Positions 1 to 11,984 of a stretch of DNA of 64,000 bases are shown piece by piece. The translations under genes and the position numbers were made by a program. The notes beneath the pieces were generated by a model that did not search any database, was not told where the DNA came from, and saw nothing but the letters and a program-made list of their open reading frames with translations. Position 1 is the stretch's first letter; each line of letters begins with the position of its first letter. Origin of the DNA: Gymnopus androsaceus JB14 (lineage: Eukaryota; Basidiomycota; Agaricomycetes; Agaricales; Omphalotaceae); contig ML769549.1 in NCBI GenBank assembly GCA_009733575.1, positions 62,001-126,000 of the forward strand, read 5' to 3'.

Positions 1-58
1 CTCAGTATGTCGGTTTTGCTTCTCGATGCTGTCTGTCTCGTATAACCATGGCTTTTAG

Positions 59-1283
59 GGAGGCCCTGTCGGGTACCTGTTCGACAAATTTGGCCCTCGG
101 ATGTTGATGGGGGTCGGAACGTTATGCTACGTGCTGAGCATAATGATGACTAGCATCTCCACACAATACTACCAGTACATTCTAGCACAAGGTGTACTTT
201 TTGGATTGGGAGTCGGTTTACTGTAAGTGGGTTGCAGCCGTAAGGAAAACATACGCTCAGATTGTCTTCCTAGATTCTATCCTTCCCTATCAAGTGTTTC
301 GACTCACTTTGTAAAGTATCGTGCTACTGCTACAGGGATTGCAGTTTCGGGTTCAGGCTTAGGTATGTTTACTACCCCTCGGATATAAATTAATGAATGT
401 AACTCACGTTATCTCTCGCAGGTGGAGTCGTGTTCCCCATCATGCTTCAAAACCTCTTTGAACGTGTCGGCTTCGGCTGGGGCACTCGCATCGTTGGCCT
501 TCTTTGTGGCGTGCTTTGCGGGATCGCAGTCTTCACTGTGACGGCCTCGGCTCGTCCCAAAGCCAAGCCTTCGATGCAATCAACCGGACTGCACTGTCTG
601 AAAGATTCGCGATACATGCTTTTGGCTGCTGGCGGCAGTCTAGTGGCACTAGGTACGCGTTTTTAGTTTTTTAAAAGTCAGTTAAACTGACCGTGCCTAC
701 ATAGGCTGTTTCATCCCTTACTTTTACATCGTCGACTACGCCCAAAGTCTCGGCATCTCCTCAAATATGGCTTTCATCGTGCTTGCAGTCATGAACGCGG
801 GTGGGGTTTGCGGTCGTGTTGCTCCTGCCATCCTTTCCGACAGCCTCGGTAGATTCAATCTCCTTGCCCCTACATCCTTCATCGCAGGCCTTTTGGTTCT
901 TGTCTCCTGGACGTTTGCAGACACATTGGCGACCCTTCTCATATTTTCCGTTTTGTACGGCTTCTTTTCCGGAGCCTTCATATCTGTGGTCACGCCTTGC
1001 ATTGCTCAAATATCGGAAATACATGAAATCGGGATTAGGATTGGGCTGATGTATAGCATTATATCATTTCCGTGAGTGTTTCTAACTGAAGGCTTGAATG
1101 AACGTCGCTGACTCCGTTCTCAGAGCGCTTGTAGGCGGTCCAATCGCCGGATTAATCTTGGCCTCCAACCACGGATCCTACAATGGAATGATAATGTTCA
1201 CTGGAACGTCAATAATAGCAGGCTCCCTGCTCATTTTCGGTGCCAAGCTTCTCATAAATCCCCGAGTATTTGCTCGCGTTTGA
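59..1283 (+). CDS. MFS transporter, monocarboxylate-permease type, 5' part outside window
   Basis: Membrane transporter of the major facilitator superfamily, closest in style to fungal monocarboxylate-permease-like (MCT/SLC16) proteins that move small organic acids across the plasma membrane. Five exons are readable: 59-222, 274-362, 422-652, 705-1071 and 1124-1283 (stop TGA), joined by GT-AG introns of 50-60 bp. The first exon follows an acceptor (ttttag) at 53-58, so the N-terminal half lies upstream of the window. The visible protein has the loop motif GGPVGYLFDKFGPR, then hydrophobic segments such as GVLFGLGVGLL, the pair GIAVSGSGLGG typical of MCTs, and a second half with GRVAPAILSDSLGR and PCIAQISE. 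The frame stays open across all junctions, so this looks functional. The substrate cannot be read from sequence. Confidence 0.88.
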
Positions 1284-2016
1284 ATGACCTATTTTCCTTA
1301 CCCCATTCCGTTCCATTTCACCAGACGAAAACACTTAGACTATTCATAAAACGAACCCTTGATGATGATATGTAGTTTACGCTCGATGACCTTTGATGCA
1401 CGTCCAGATTTTACGCCTACATTTTAGCATTTCGATACCCCATTCGTCACGTATATTCGTTCTTACTTATCTGTATCATCAGCTCCGTGGACATTTTTCA
1501 TCTACCCTTGAAGTTTGTACGTTGTTAACGTTTATACCTATCTTTATTCAAGTTTTTTGTTCATGGTCTCTCGTCATGTAATTTTGAAGGAAATTGCCCT
1601 GACTTTTGTTACTAAGACCTAGGACATGAGTAGCTAGCGACGCCGCCCTCGGCCTTTTCTTTCTTTACCGGTCATTGTGAGAAGCTTCCGGCGATTTTCA
1701 TGAGCGGCGTCATCACTTCGACGCATTGCATTCCTTCCTTCCGCTAGAACCAGCAGGCGGCAGAATCGCAGGCTATCATCACAATGACCATAAATGACCA
1801 TAAGGATACAGTATTTGGTACTTCCTTGCTGATACGGTCAACCTGCACCAATAGAGGCAATAAAAAAGGTGGTATTGGATAAACCGCAGAGACGACGTTA
1901 TAAGAAGCGGAGGTGGGGACTAGAATACAAGAGTAAGGTAATGTGGTGGTTTGTATCGATCGCAAAGAAGTCATCCATGAATTCAAGGGAAAATGAACGA
2001 GTCTGGAAATCAGAGG
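1284..2016. other. Intergenic stretch without a recognised gene
   Basis: Convergent gap between the 3' ends of the transporter and the EB1-type gene. It is AT-rich with only short reading frames that match nothing recognisable. It probably holds the two 3' untranslated regions. Confidence 0.6.
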
Positions 2017-3046
2017 TCAGAAGGTTTCTTCCTCCTCATCAACTATGGCTCCGCCTTCAGGAACCTCGAACCCGTCCTTTGCATAGAGGAGAGAATCAGT
2101 CAATCTGACGAGCGCCGGGACAGAAAGCACACACCTCTGTCGAATAAAGAATGGCTTGAATTTTCAGTAATGTAGGGTCATCTGGTGTACGTTCAGGCTC
2201 CAGCTGCTCCTGCACCATAATCTCAATCTCCCGTAACTGCAAAAGGAATGATCCGTTAATAGTAGCCGAATCAAATAAGAATGAATGCTCGTCACCTTTT
2301 CAAAGTAAAAGTCTCTCTCCTTCTCCAGTCCCTCCAGATGCCCGCCCATTTCCTTTAATTGAGCCTGGAGATGCTGTACGGCTTCATTCGGCTGCGTCGA
2401 TCCTGAGCGATGGCCAGATATAGGTGTACGACCGCCAGCCCGACTTGCACCGACATTGAGGCCGCCGGCTCGACTATTACCGGTAGATAAAGGCGCGATA
2501 GTGGCTGGAGTGTCTGTCGGCGCGCCTTTGCGTCGAGCAACTGGGTCGTAGCCTTGACCGCCGTAGTTCTGATCCCAAAATCGTTTTATCCACTGAAGAA
2601 ATTCGAGGTTATCCCTAGATGAATAATCAAAATGGCGATCATGAGTACTACGAGTGCACATACTGCATCTTGCATTTAACAAGTTTCTCGACCGGTATTG
2701 GCTGGTACAAGAGTTGGAATTTGCGCGTAGAATATATTTTTTGGCACGTACTTTGTCGATTTTCTTTGATTTAAATACATTTTGCATTACTTTGAAGTTT
2801 GCAATGAATTCGTATTCGTGTTTGGCACCCATTTTTACTCTAGTCATTGGAACGTCTCCTGCATAATATTAAATTTGGAAAATCATTAGATCGCGTTGGA
2901 TAGGTTAATTTAAATCAAAGAGTCGCACCATAAATCGAGTCAAGAACTTGACAATACGCCGCTCCTGAACCACATTGTTCAACTTTTGTGTAGTTTATTT
3001 GAAGAAGTTCGTTTAGCCAGAGAAGCAAATCCGCTCTAGAGGTCAT
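2017..3046 (-). CDS. mal3: EB1/Bim1/Mal3-family microtubule plus-end tracking protein
   Basis: Binds growing microtubule ends and recruits other plus-end proteins. Six exons can be assembled without a frame break: start ATG at 3044-3046 (MTSRADLLLWLNELLQ), donor after 2929, second exon from 2858, a 38-base third exon encoding PIPVEKLVKCKMQ, a long fourth exon, a fifth encoding LREIEIMVQEQ, and a last exon 2076-2017 ending in an acidic EEEETF tail. The predicted length is about 246 residues, normal for the family. An N-terminal calponin-homology domain (motifs CGSGAAYCQVLDSIYG, YEFIANFKVMQ, DNLEFLQWIKRFWDQNY, YDPVARR) is followed by a Ser/Gly-rich linker, a coiled coil (LQAQLKEMGGHLEGLEKERD) and the EB homology segment ending ILYSTEDGFEVP. 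The gene is intact and CpG-normal. An extra 5' exon cannot be excluded. Confidence 0.93.
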
Positions 3047-3652
3047 GATCAACAGAAAATGCAAGTTGAGGTCAGAGAAGCGTTCGCGAATGCATTGTTT
3101 GGCACAGCTTACCTGGAGCGTCTTCACGTGACCTTTCGATTGCGTCACTGATCGCACCTCCGCTCTCCCGCTCACTAACGATGTACTTAAACTTTGGAGA
3201 CTAGAGTCTTTATAGAGTCTGGTGCTCTTGCAACGTAGACATAATGTCCTAAATTTCCTTCAAAAATGCTATCTGCAGCCTGCCAAATCGCGAATCTGTT
3301 GCTGATGATAGGAACGTTCATCAAGAGCCGCGCGCCGCTTCTCCTCAGTACAGTCGAAGAACTGCAGTAAACCAAACCTCAAAACGTTATGATCACTGTT
3401 ATCAGCATATGGCACACACACTTCACCAAGTCTTCCGATCTCGGAAGTACGCACTGGGGTCAGAATTCCGCCGTGTAATCTCTGTTCCTTCCTTCCTTCC
3501 TTCCTACAAAAGATCACAATCATTGTAAAATCATATTAACCCTATGCCAACTGTGGCCCCTCGCTAAACTGTTAAAATGCACCGTTCTTACTTGCTGCCT
3601 CGTTCATTGAATTCCTCCCAACGTTCGCTCTAGACGTTCATTCCCCATCTCT
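3047..3652. other. Divergent promoter region with an unresolved small minus-strand open frame and a (CCTT)n microsatellite
   Basis: This gap separates the EB1-type gene (minus) from the prenyltransferase (plus). On the minus strand, 3523-3269 gives an open frame ending in a charged stretch (FFDCTEEKRRAALDERSYH) that could be an exon of a small gene, perhaps starting at an ATG near 3610 just before a gtaag donor. The family is not recognised and splicing could not be settled. A CCTT microsatellite lies at about 3484-3505. Confidence 0.35.
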
Positions 3653-4799
3653 ATGATGCTCCGACATCTAACTTATTTCCTTGAAACGCTATTCCTCTTC
3701 ACCAAATCCGATCTCTGGACGGTTATGCTACCCATTGTACGTGGATTACCAGTATTCCTATTTTCCTTTTCCTTTCCCATTCCCTTATGTAGACGGCTTT
3801 CTCCCAATTCCTCGTCACCACGCCATCGCCTCTACAGAACCCACAGCAACGCCTAGTCGGTTTAGCAGCATCCATGCTTTGGACATGGCTCAATCTCCTT
3901 CAGTTCGCCACCTCGAATCAAACTGAAGGAGCCAGCCCAAGCGAAGACGCAAAGAACAAGCCTTATCGACCTATCCCTGCAAAACGGATCACCTTGTACC
4001 ATGCGCGTCTGTTAAGATGGGCTTTGATACCGATTACCTTGGTCGTATCATTGGGACTGCACATAAGGCAACAGCACCAACACATAGAAACAGGAGCCAT
4101 GACGCTTGCAGAAGAGTGGAAGTCGATTATGAGTGGAGGATTGGGATGCATCGGACCGTGTATCGTTATTATCCTGCTGACCATTGTACATGATGAATTC
4201 GGAGGGCATCAGCATTGGCTTTTGAAAGGTGGAACTACGGGAATCGCATATGCGAGCTTTGCGTGGGGTGCAACGTGCCTTGCTAGTAAGTTTGTCTGTT
4301 TTTCTTTTTTTCGTTGTACCGTCCCGATTACCAACTATCGAAAATTCCATCAGGTTACTCCCCCACTCTCACTCAGCCGCAGTACTTCGCCATCATCCGA
4401 AGCACGCTGATAATCCTCACCACCATCCATGCACAAGACTTTCGGGACGTCGAAGGCGACACCTTGCTCGGGCGAACAACATTACCTATAGCCTACCCTG
4501 TTCTCTCGCGGATTTCAATGCCGCTAATACTCTTAGGATGGTCCATCTTCATCTCTTTCAATGCTCACCTTTCTTTGGACTCGGGGATCAGTATACTGGG
4601 TCTATTAGCACGTTGGGCGTTGATCACCGTAGCCGCTTGGGCAGGGTTGAGGTTTCGCTTTTTGAGAGATGCGAAGAGTGATTCAAAGTCGTATAATATG
4701 TACAATGTGAGTGGTGAATTATTCGCGGTGCTGTACGACGCTGACGGGAGTCTGGATTAGATTTGGTTGAGCTTGGTGCATGTTATTCTTAGCCAGTGA
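3653..4799 (+). CDS. UbiA-superfamily prenyltransferase
   Basis: Integral-membrane aromatic/lipid prenyltransferase that transfers an isoprenoid chain from a polyprenyl diphosphate. Four exons: 3653-3736, 3793-4285, 4354-4706 and 4761-4799, all with GT-AG introns of 54-68 bp. The start MMLRHLTYFLETLFLF precedes the first membrane helix. The first Asp-rich region is atypical (WLNLLQFATSNQ, then EDAKNKPYRPIPAKRIT), and the second motif is clear (HAQDFRDVEGDTLLGR), as in fungal UbiA-like enzymes of unknown substrate. The C-terminus spliced from 4761 reads NIWLSLVHVILSQ, the usual last membrane segment. If the final donor is ignored, a different tail (SGELFAVLYDADGSLD) is read, but the spliced version fits the family better. 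The product is not predictable. Confidence 0.85.
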
Positions 4800-5068
4800 A
4801 GGATATCTGGGATTTGACGGCAGAACTTCGCGCTGTTGAAGAGGTACATTTTTAATACTTAGGTGTAGAGTGGGTGGAACGAACTTCGGAACAGCTACTT
4901 GTGGATTAATCAAGGCGTGAGCATCATACTAAACATTGGACATTGATTTGAGCCTCTACTAGGTATTTAAACGGTTGAATGGACATAGCAAATATGAGAC
5001 TTACGAGGAAGGACTTCAAGTGGGTACACAGCATGATATTCAGGACATATAAGGACCTGCTACAATTA

Positions 5069-6795
5069 TCAAGATGGAGGAGATAATACTGTCCGGCCTT
5101 TTCCATCGGTGTGAATGAGTGAAGTCGTACTACTGGCGCCAGTAGAGGATGGCTGTGAGTTCACGTATTCGGCATACATCGGAGGGTAGACAGATGGTCC
5201 CGGGATTGCAGAAACGAAAGGGCTCATGTCTTCTGCGTATAGTTGAGGCTGAGTTTGCACTGGTGCTGGTATATCTGCGCGAATGAGATCGGGCTGTTGC
5301 AGTGGAACTGTTACGAAACGTGAATACGAATAGTGAGATGAAAAGCTTTCAGAAGAATGACTTGGTGACTGACTGGTACTTGTTTCAAGTTGTTCCAAAC
5401 TGCTACCTTCCTTGTTAATATATGGACTTTGAACCGAGATTAGAGAAAGAAAAACCCAATTGGTGGATATTTTAGCTCACCGGTTACGGGATTGTCGTCG
5501 ACGTAGAAATACCATCGCGGCAATGAGACCCAATACCACTGCGACAGCTCCCAGCTAAATTAAAGTTTCAGCGGTAAGTTACAGATGAGATTGTAGTGCG
5601 CAGCAGCACTACTACTCACCACCATTCCTGCTACAGCTCCATTCGAAAGCATCTTGCTATTACCGGAAACTGCAACAGTCTCGGGAACACCAGTAGTATT
5701 CGCGGATGAACTACTATATACTAGTTTGATTAACACTGCGGACACCTATGTTCACAACCATCAACTTGCCTCGAAACAGTCACCAAAGTCCGTATACCGA
5801 AACTGGGGTTTTGCGAAGGACCATCAGCGGTATTCGCCACCTCAATAACATATGTTATCGTTTCATCCAGGCCGCTATCCCAGAACAGGATTTGTTGTGG
5901 ATCAGATAGAAAAGAGCTTCCATTGGCGCTTTGAACAACTTGGTTGCTCGTATTCCCTTCCGGAATCCTAGTGACCTGAAAAACTCCATGATCATAATTG
6001 AGTGATCCCAAGATGAAATAGGCGCTTGTGTTCGCGAGCGTGAAAGTCACAGACGAGCCACTTGTTGAGGCAGCCGCCTGAGGAACAATAGAAACAGCGT
6101 TTCCGGCAGGATTAGAATATGCTGTGGAAGTATTATTAATGCGCAAAATAAGGGAAATCTCACGGCGACGTACAATATTCAAACTGAGGAGTAAAATTCC
6201 ATTCTGTAGTGCTGAAAGAGAAGAATGGATTAAACCCGCGCCCAAGACCAGTCAAATCTCCCGCTGAGGCGTTGTTCGCCGCTATTGCGAATATTGACTC
6301 TAGTTCTGGTGTGCTATCAAGTGGGATAAGGATGGATAGTGAATAATGAGATGATCACGCTGGACCTACCCGGAAATACCAATAGTTACATCTGCGTATT
6401 GAAAAGCCACCTCGTTCGTCCCAGTTGAAGCGAGCGTTACAGTATGATTTCCATAACTGAGGTTCGTAACAGCATCGAGTAGCCCGCCTTGCGGTACGTC
6501 GTTTGCACCTTGTGTCGCAGCTCCACCATCTACAGAGACGCTGTATGAACCAGCAGACGCGTTTCCATACAGATAGATATCTGTCCCTGTGAAAGTAAGG
6601 GCCATGCTTGCTCCAGGGAACGTTGTACGATGATACGAGGTTCCGTTTGCAGTTGTTTCGGGAGCGGTACCCGTCTGGAATTAGGGTATAGGTAAGATTC
6701 CATCCACCTGAAGAGTCCCCATCCTTATACGGTTCGTAGACGAGATTCGCTGTCTGAGAGTTGATTGTAACATTGTACGGGGTCGGGCTCGGCAT
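5069..6795 (-). CDS. Copy A of a three-copy single-pass membrane protein family, frame broken in exon 1
   Basis: No characterised function recognised. The protein starts MPSPTPYNVTINSQ without a signal peptide. A predicted beta-rich ectodomain follows with many N-x-S/T sites (NVTI, NLTY, NASAG, NLSY), then a second beta region (FNPFFSF, FLSDPQQILFWDSGLDETI). One transmembrane helix is split by an intron (LSNGAVAGMV, then LGAVAVVLGLIAAMVFLRRRQ), and a Ser/Pro/Gln-rich cytoplasmic tail ends at 5069. Basidiomycetes have many galactose-binding-like, single-TM proteins with this plan. Exon 1 is about 6795-6370. It carries one extra base near 6667-6671 (GACGGGTACC where copies B and C have one base fewer), which shifts the frame. 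The intron near 5766 starts with GC instead of GT. Otherwise it parallels copies B and C. Confidence 0.72.
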
Positions 6796-6810
6796 GGAAA
6801 GAACGGAATA

Positions 6811-6904
6811 TGATCAAGCAAAGAGGGTATCGAGTGAGCGCAGGACGCAGTGATCAAGCAAAGCAGGGTATCGAGCCGAGTGCCAGTGAGCGCAAGACGC
6901 AAGT
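6811..6904 (-). repeat. Tandemly repeated leader of copy A
   Basis: Two imperfect direct repeats of about 40-54 bp (6811-6850 and 6851-6904) share tgatcaagcaaag, ggtatcgag and gagcgca-gacgca blocks. They lie immediately upstream of the copy A start. The matching leaders of copies B and C have only one such segment. Confidence 0.7.
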
Positions 6905-7404
6905 ATCAGTAGAGAAGATGAATGTCGAAAGATCACCCGAGTTTGTTATCGAAACCTTGGTAACGAAAAAATGAATACATGTGTCGTAGCTTTCTATGGG
7001 ACGCACAAGAATCCATCTATCCCTACCTGTATTATCTGTACTCTGTTGGCCAGTCTTTTTCATTCATCCCACAATAAAGCCTGGCCTTTTGAGAGAGTAG
7101 TGCACCTGGACCTGCGGTCACGGTCAATACCAGAGAGGCCAATTGAAGTCAACTAGTTGGTGACTTGCTGTTTTGAAGCTTGATTATCCGGCGTCGATTT
7201 CACGTTCCAACCTCCATGCAGCTTTTTAAGCTTGGCGTCAGCTTTGAATATGTAGATCTAGATGTATGAGTTACACGACTGTATTTGCCAAGGAAGAATA
7301 AGTAAAAGTATATTTTCGGCTGGTGAGGGGTGTAAAGGCAGGCAGTGATCACTACGAAAATGAGCAGGGAGAGATGGCAAGTTTGAAGAAATTTAACAAT
7401 ATTG
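6905..7404. other. Intergenic stretch upstream of copy A and of the tandem duplication
   Basis: Between the leader of copy A and the first duplication unit. Short reading frames only, no recognisable protein. It presumably contains the copy A promoter, but no convincing TATA element was seen at the position where B and C have one. Confidence 0.5.
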
Positions 7405-7859
7405 ATGCATTATTAGAGCGTCTATTGAAGCGCTGAAGCAATTAGCGCTTAGCCGGTCTCATGAAGTTGAACCACGACGCTCAAAATCTAAAGGAGCTCA
7501 AAGCTGGTATTTTACCTCCAGGACCATTTCTGCGACCTATACTACTCTGCAGCCTGCAATATAGTCCTATGATCCAAATATACACAAGGACTAGTGCCGT
7601 CTTGGATGTACTGGTCCCAATTGCTACGAGAAGGTTCAGTCCCGGCTTTACCATGAATACAGAATACAGAATCTATCTACTTAGGCCTCCAGTATGAGCT
7701 TGATCTGCAGAAAACTTGCCAAATGAGACACGTCGTTATGACTGGTGCTGAACAATATATTCATTTCATTCAAGAAACGCTTCCGCAAGATCCCGCATCT
7801 CTACAGTGCCACACATTGAATGCCGGGAAAGGAAAGGAGGGTGCAGTCAAGATGCAGCT

Positions 7860-7886
7860 GTGAGCTCTCTCTGAGAGAGAGCTCAC
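7860..7886. repeat. 27-bp near-perfect palindrome
   Basis: Reads gtgagctctctct then gagagagagctcac, so the two halves are reverse complements apart from the centre. It could form a hairpin, or be a protein-binding palindrome. There is no gene context to choose between these. Confidence 0.6.
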
Positions 7887-9070
7887 AGGCTCATGTATGA
7901 GGCATGACATTACTGGCTCCAAATTGATCTAAGTAGGTGTATGGCGATATCCCGGGCCGGCGCAGGAGCACGTTTGGTGTGAAGGCTCTTTTGACTATGT
8001 TTATGATAATTGGCCATGGAGCGTTACGATTATGGCGTATTGCTTTTGCATATGGTTCTGGAGGTCGATGGTTTTTTGAACTTGTTGTTTGGTCAAAATG
8101 AATTGAAACCTATGGAAACCAAAGGCCAGGCCGAAAAGAATATAGCCTTAATTCATTCGCATAGCCCCATTCATTTGCAGCCCAAATAAACACGGAAATA
8201 ATTCGGCTGACCCCAGAACCATATGCAAAAGGCAATATGTTATATTCACGCTCATTGACGATACTTGGCATCTAACTCATTGATGTAGGTGGGGCGATAC
8301 GAATGTTCAGCATTACATATCTGGAGGTGACGAGCTATAGCCTCTCGATGAATCATCCCCTTGAGCTATCTAAAATCCAACACCCGATTTCCGGGTAAGC
8401 GCCATTCGATGGAACTCTTGGTGATGGACGGTCCCTGTCTATCGATTCATCAGGATCCAGGACGCCAAATAGATCTCTAGACCTCTCCAGTATTGACCGT
8501 GACGGCAGTAAAGACAAAACTTAATCTGGCACCCTCAAACTCTCAAGCCTCGCAAAGTGGGTTGAATTTTCCGATTGCAGAGCACAGGTAGTGTTAGTTG
8601 GAAGCCCATGGATGAGATTATTTGAAGATATATCCTCCCGCTAACTGTTTGCGGGATCCGTTTAAGGTAGGGAATCTTGGTGGCGTTCAGCTCTTAGATC
8701 TGTATGTGGGCGCCCAACATCATCGCAAGTCGGCAAGTTCTTTCGGAATTCTTCGATTCTCCGCTTTATTCCACGCTTGCGCTACTCCAGGCATTGGTCA
8801 TAACTCATTGGTGAGTTGATTCTTTGTCTTTTAGAGTATATTAATTTACTCGATTAGAGAAGGGAGAATTTTACTCGCAATCGCCGCAAAGCTTGCAAGC
8901 CGGCAAGTTTTTAGAAGCCGGAGTGACTCACGCCAACGTTTGACAGCCGACGGAACGAGTCTAGCAAGTTGCTAGCAAGTTTTTACCCCTCATTTGTCTA
9001 TGAATAACCTGAAGTCTTTCCGAGACAGCTTATCGAATTTTGAAAGCATCTGTTATGTAAGGTGTTCCGG
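7887..9070. other. Intergenic stretch upstream of copy B
   Basis: No convincing gene. It is shared with the region upstream of copy C (for example tatgtttatgataattggcc), so it is duplicated promoter-side DNA. Several short gcaagttt-type repeats occur at about 8890-8985. Confidence 0.55.
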
Positions 9071-9074
9071 TATC

Positions 9075-9084
9075 TTATAAAACG
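9075..9084 (+). promoter_or_regulatory. TATA-type element of copy B
   Basis: The element ttataaaacg lies about 120 bp before the ATG at 9201. The same ten bases sit at the same distance upstream of copy C, in a less conserved surrounding, which supports a functional core promoter. Confidence 0.6.
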
Positions 9085-9200
9085 GCTACTGTCTCAAGGT
9101 CCCTCAACTTGATTCCTGCTACATTTACTATCACTGGCGCTTGCATCCTGCCCCCCCACTACCCACTAAACTCAATCCCTATTTATATTCTGTCCTGGCC

Positions 9201-10838
9201 ATGCTTACCATGACTCCATACAATGTTACAATCAACTCTCAGACAGCAAATCTCGTCTATGAACCGTATAAGGATGGGGACCCTTCAGGTGGATGGAATC
9301 TTACCTATACCCTAATCCCAGATGGTGCCACTCCCGAAACAACTGCAAGCGGAACATCGTATCATCGCACAACGTTCCCTGGAGCAAGCATGACCCTTAC
9401 TTTCACAGGGACAGATATCTATCTGTATGGAAACGCATCTGCTGGTTCATACAGCGTTTCTGTAGATGGTGGAAATGCGACACAAGGTGCAAACGACGTA
9501 CCGCAAGGCGGGCTACTCGATGCTGTTACGAACCTCAGTTATGGAAATCATACTGTAACGCTCGCTTCAACTGGAACGAACGAGGTGGCTTTTCAACACG
9601 CAGATGTGACTATTGGTATTCCCGGGTAGGTCCGATGGGATCATCTTATTATTCACTATCCATCCTTATCCAACTTGATAGCACACCAGAACTAGAGTCA
9701 ATATTCGCAATAGCGGCGAGCAACGCCTCAGCTGGAGATTTGACTGGTCTTGGGCGCGGGTTTAATCCATTCTTCTCTTTCACCAGTCAAGGATGGAATT
9801 TGCCAAATCAGTTTGAATATTGTACGTCGCCGTGAGATTTCCATTATTTTGTGCATTAATATCTCAACAGCATATTCTAATCCTGCCGGAAACGCTGTCT
9901 CTATTGTTCCTCAGGCAGCTGCCTCAACAAGCGGCTCGTCTGTGACATTTACGCTCGCAAACACCAGTGCTTTTTTTATTCTGGGACCGCTCAATGATGA
10001 CCATGGTGTTTTCCAGGTCACTATGATTCCGGATGGCGACACGAACAACCAAGTTGTTCAAACTGCCAATGGAAGCTCTTTTCTATCTGATCCACAACAA
10101 ATCCTGTTCTGGGATAGCGGCCTGGAATGAAACGATAACATATGCTATCGAGGTGGCAAATACCGCCGATGGTCCTTTGCAAAACCAAGGCTTTCCCCAG
10201 TTCGGTATACGAACTCTGGTGACTGTTTCGAGGTAAGTCGATGTTTGTGACGTCAAGTGACCACTGGGTTAACGTTTATCCACGAATACTAGTAGTGCTC
10301 CCGAGACTGTTACAGTATCCGGTAGTAATAAGACGCTTTCGAATGGAGCTGTAGCTGGAATTGTGGTGAGTATTAGTAGTGCTAATGCATACATACCTGC
10401 CTTTGACTTACGCAGGTTTTTCAAACCCTCAGCTGGGAGCCGTCGCAATGGTAATGGGTATCATAACCGCGTTAACATTCCTACGTAGACGATCCCAAAA
10501 TAAGTGAGCTGTTCATCCATCTTTCGCTGGGTTCTTTCCGTTGAACTCTACACAGGCGAAATTTACTACCTTCAACTGTGCAACCATTCGAAGCAAATGC
10601 TAGTCAGTCACCAATTTACCTTTTCTCCCGAGGATTCACATCTCATTGTCCAGCTTTCTCAGTTCCCCCGCAACTATCAGCGCCGGACCAAATTCAGTCT
10701 CAAATATACGCCGGAGACATATCTGTATTGCCTCCAGTGTACACCGAATATGGCATGAGCTCACAGTCAGCCTCCAACGGTACTAGTGCAACTTCATTTA
10801 TTCAGGTTGATCGTAAAGGCCAGCACATTAGGTCCTAA
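9201..10838 (+). CDS. Copy B of the three-copy single-pass membrane protein family, frame broken in exon 3
   Basis: Family member without assigned function, same plan as copies A and C. Start at 9201 (MLTMTPYNVTINSQ), chosen because all three copies align from here. The upstream in-frame ATG near 9141 is not shared with A. Exons: 9201-9625, 9682-9821, 9871-10232, 10293-10363, a transmembrane exon (LGAVAMVMGIITALTFLRRR) ending near 10501, and a tail exon ending 10838. The ectodomain has several N-x-S/T sites, and the tail has repeated Ser/Gln with PPVYTEYG. At about 10124-10129 the sequence ctggaatgaaacg has one base more than copies A (ctggatgaaacg) and C (atggacgaaacg), giving an immediate TGA. 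Either copy B is inactivated, or this is a consensus error. Confidence 0.72.
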
Positions 10839-11984
10839 TATATCTAAGCTCCCTTCTTGTGCTGGAAACTCGAATGCTTGAAGCAGGCCTTTTCCAAATT
10901 CATTCCAGGCAGCATGAACAAAGTCTTTGACATTTGTTGGATATCCACACGGTACATGTAACATTACACTTTGACTTTCCTATTACATCCATATGATTAG
11001 CCTCTACATTCTAGTATTTTACTTATCTAACAGGTACAGTACATATATATAGTTGTACCACATCTTGTGTCCCAACTGAGTGTTTTACTTATCTAACAGT
11101 CTTCATATTCCATGCAGTCTGGGTGCGGAGAAAGAAAGAAATTGCATAGATTGGAAAAAGCAGCAATTAACAAAGAGCTCAAACCAAACCAAGCTACAGT
11201 ACCTAATGGTACAAGTCCAGCATACATAACACCAACTCAGACCACCATATTTTTTCAGCAATTTCATTTCTTCCATTTCGCTGGCTATAGCGGAGGTCTT
11301 TTCACCGTGAAGGTACAGCGCCTAGTCAACGGTGTGCAAAGCAAGAGGCCACTGCAAAATTCAGTCCAAATGTCCAATGTTTTGTCTACATTGATCAAGT
11401 GGAATTTATGCAACGCAGCAGCATGAACAAAGTATTTTTCTGCAACATTCCATGCAGTTTGCGTAAGGAGAAAGACAGACAAAAAGTTGGTAGCCGCAAA
11501 AGGACGGACTGCTTGCTACCTAGTGGTATAAGTCCTCGAGTCCATGCTCCTTGCGGCTACGCACATGATCCAGCTGTTTCGAAAAACCTAGGCCATCTCC
11601 AAATATCCTGAGATGAGTGAAAGCAATTAAGTAATGAATTGAAGTGAGGATGCTTTTTCTTCAAGTGGCCTATGTTTTTCGAAACAGCTGTCATTTTCCT
11701 TCAAATTTCCATTTCTTCCGTTTCTCGGTTTGCCAGCATTTGTCATCAGAGTTTGGAGTAAAATTTGGTTTTGGTCGCAGAGGGCAACAGGCCTAGGAGA
11801 CTGGACTTTCAGGGTGGAATGCGACATAGAATTTTGCGGACTCTGTTGAATGGAGGCTTTGAATTCGTTCAAGTACGATCCATTCTCGATTATCGACCAC
11901 CTGGGACTTGTTTGATTATTTTGCCGCTTGCGGCACCTCAGCATAGCATAGTTAATGTAACATAGTTACTGAATGTGGAACGGA
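10839..11984. other. 3' flank of copy B, duplicated after copy C
   Basis: Contains no gene I can support. From about 11440 it matches the 3' flank of copy C (18260-18730), including tagccgcaaaag and agctgtttcgaaaaacctag. The segment holds a short inverted pair built on tttcgaaaca / agctgtttcgaaa (about 11574-11690). Confidence 0.55.

Noticed and set aside
3269..3523. Small conserved mitochondrial-type protein between EB1 and UbiA genes
   Set aside because: Composition is suggestive, but no start, splice pattern or family could be fixed. Kept only as a note in the intergenic entry.
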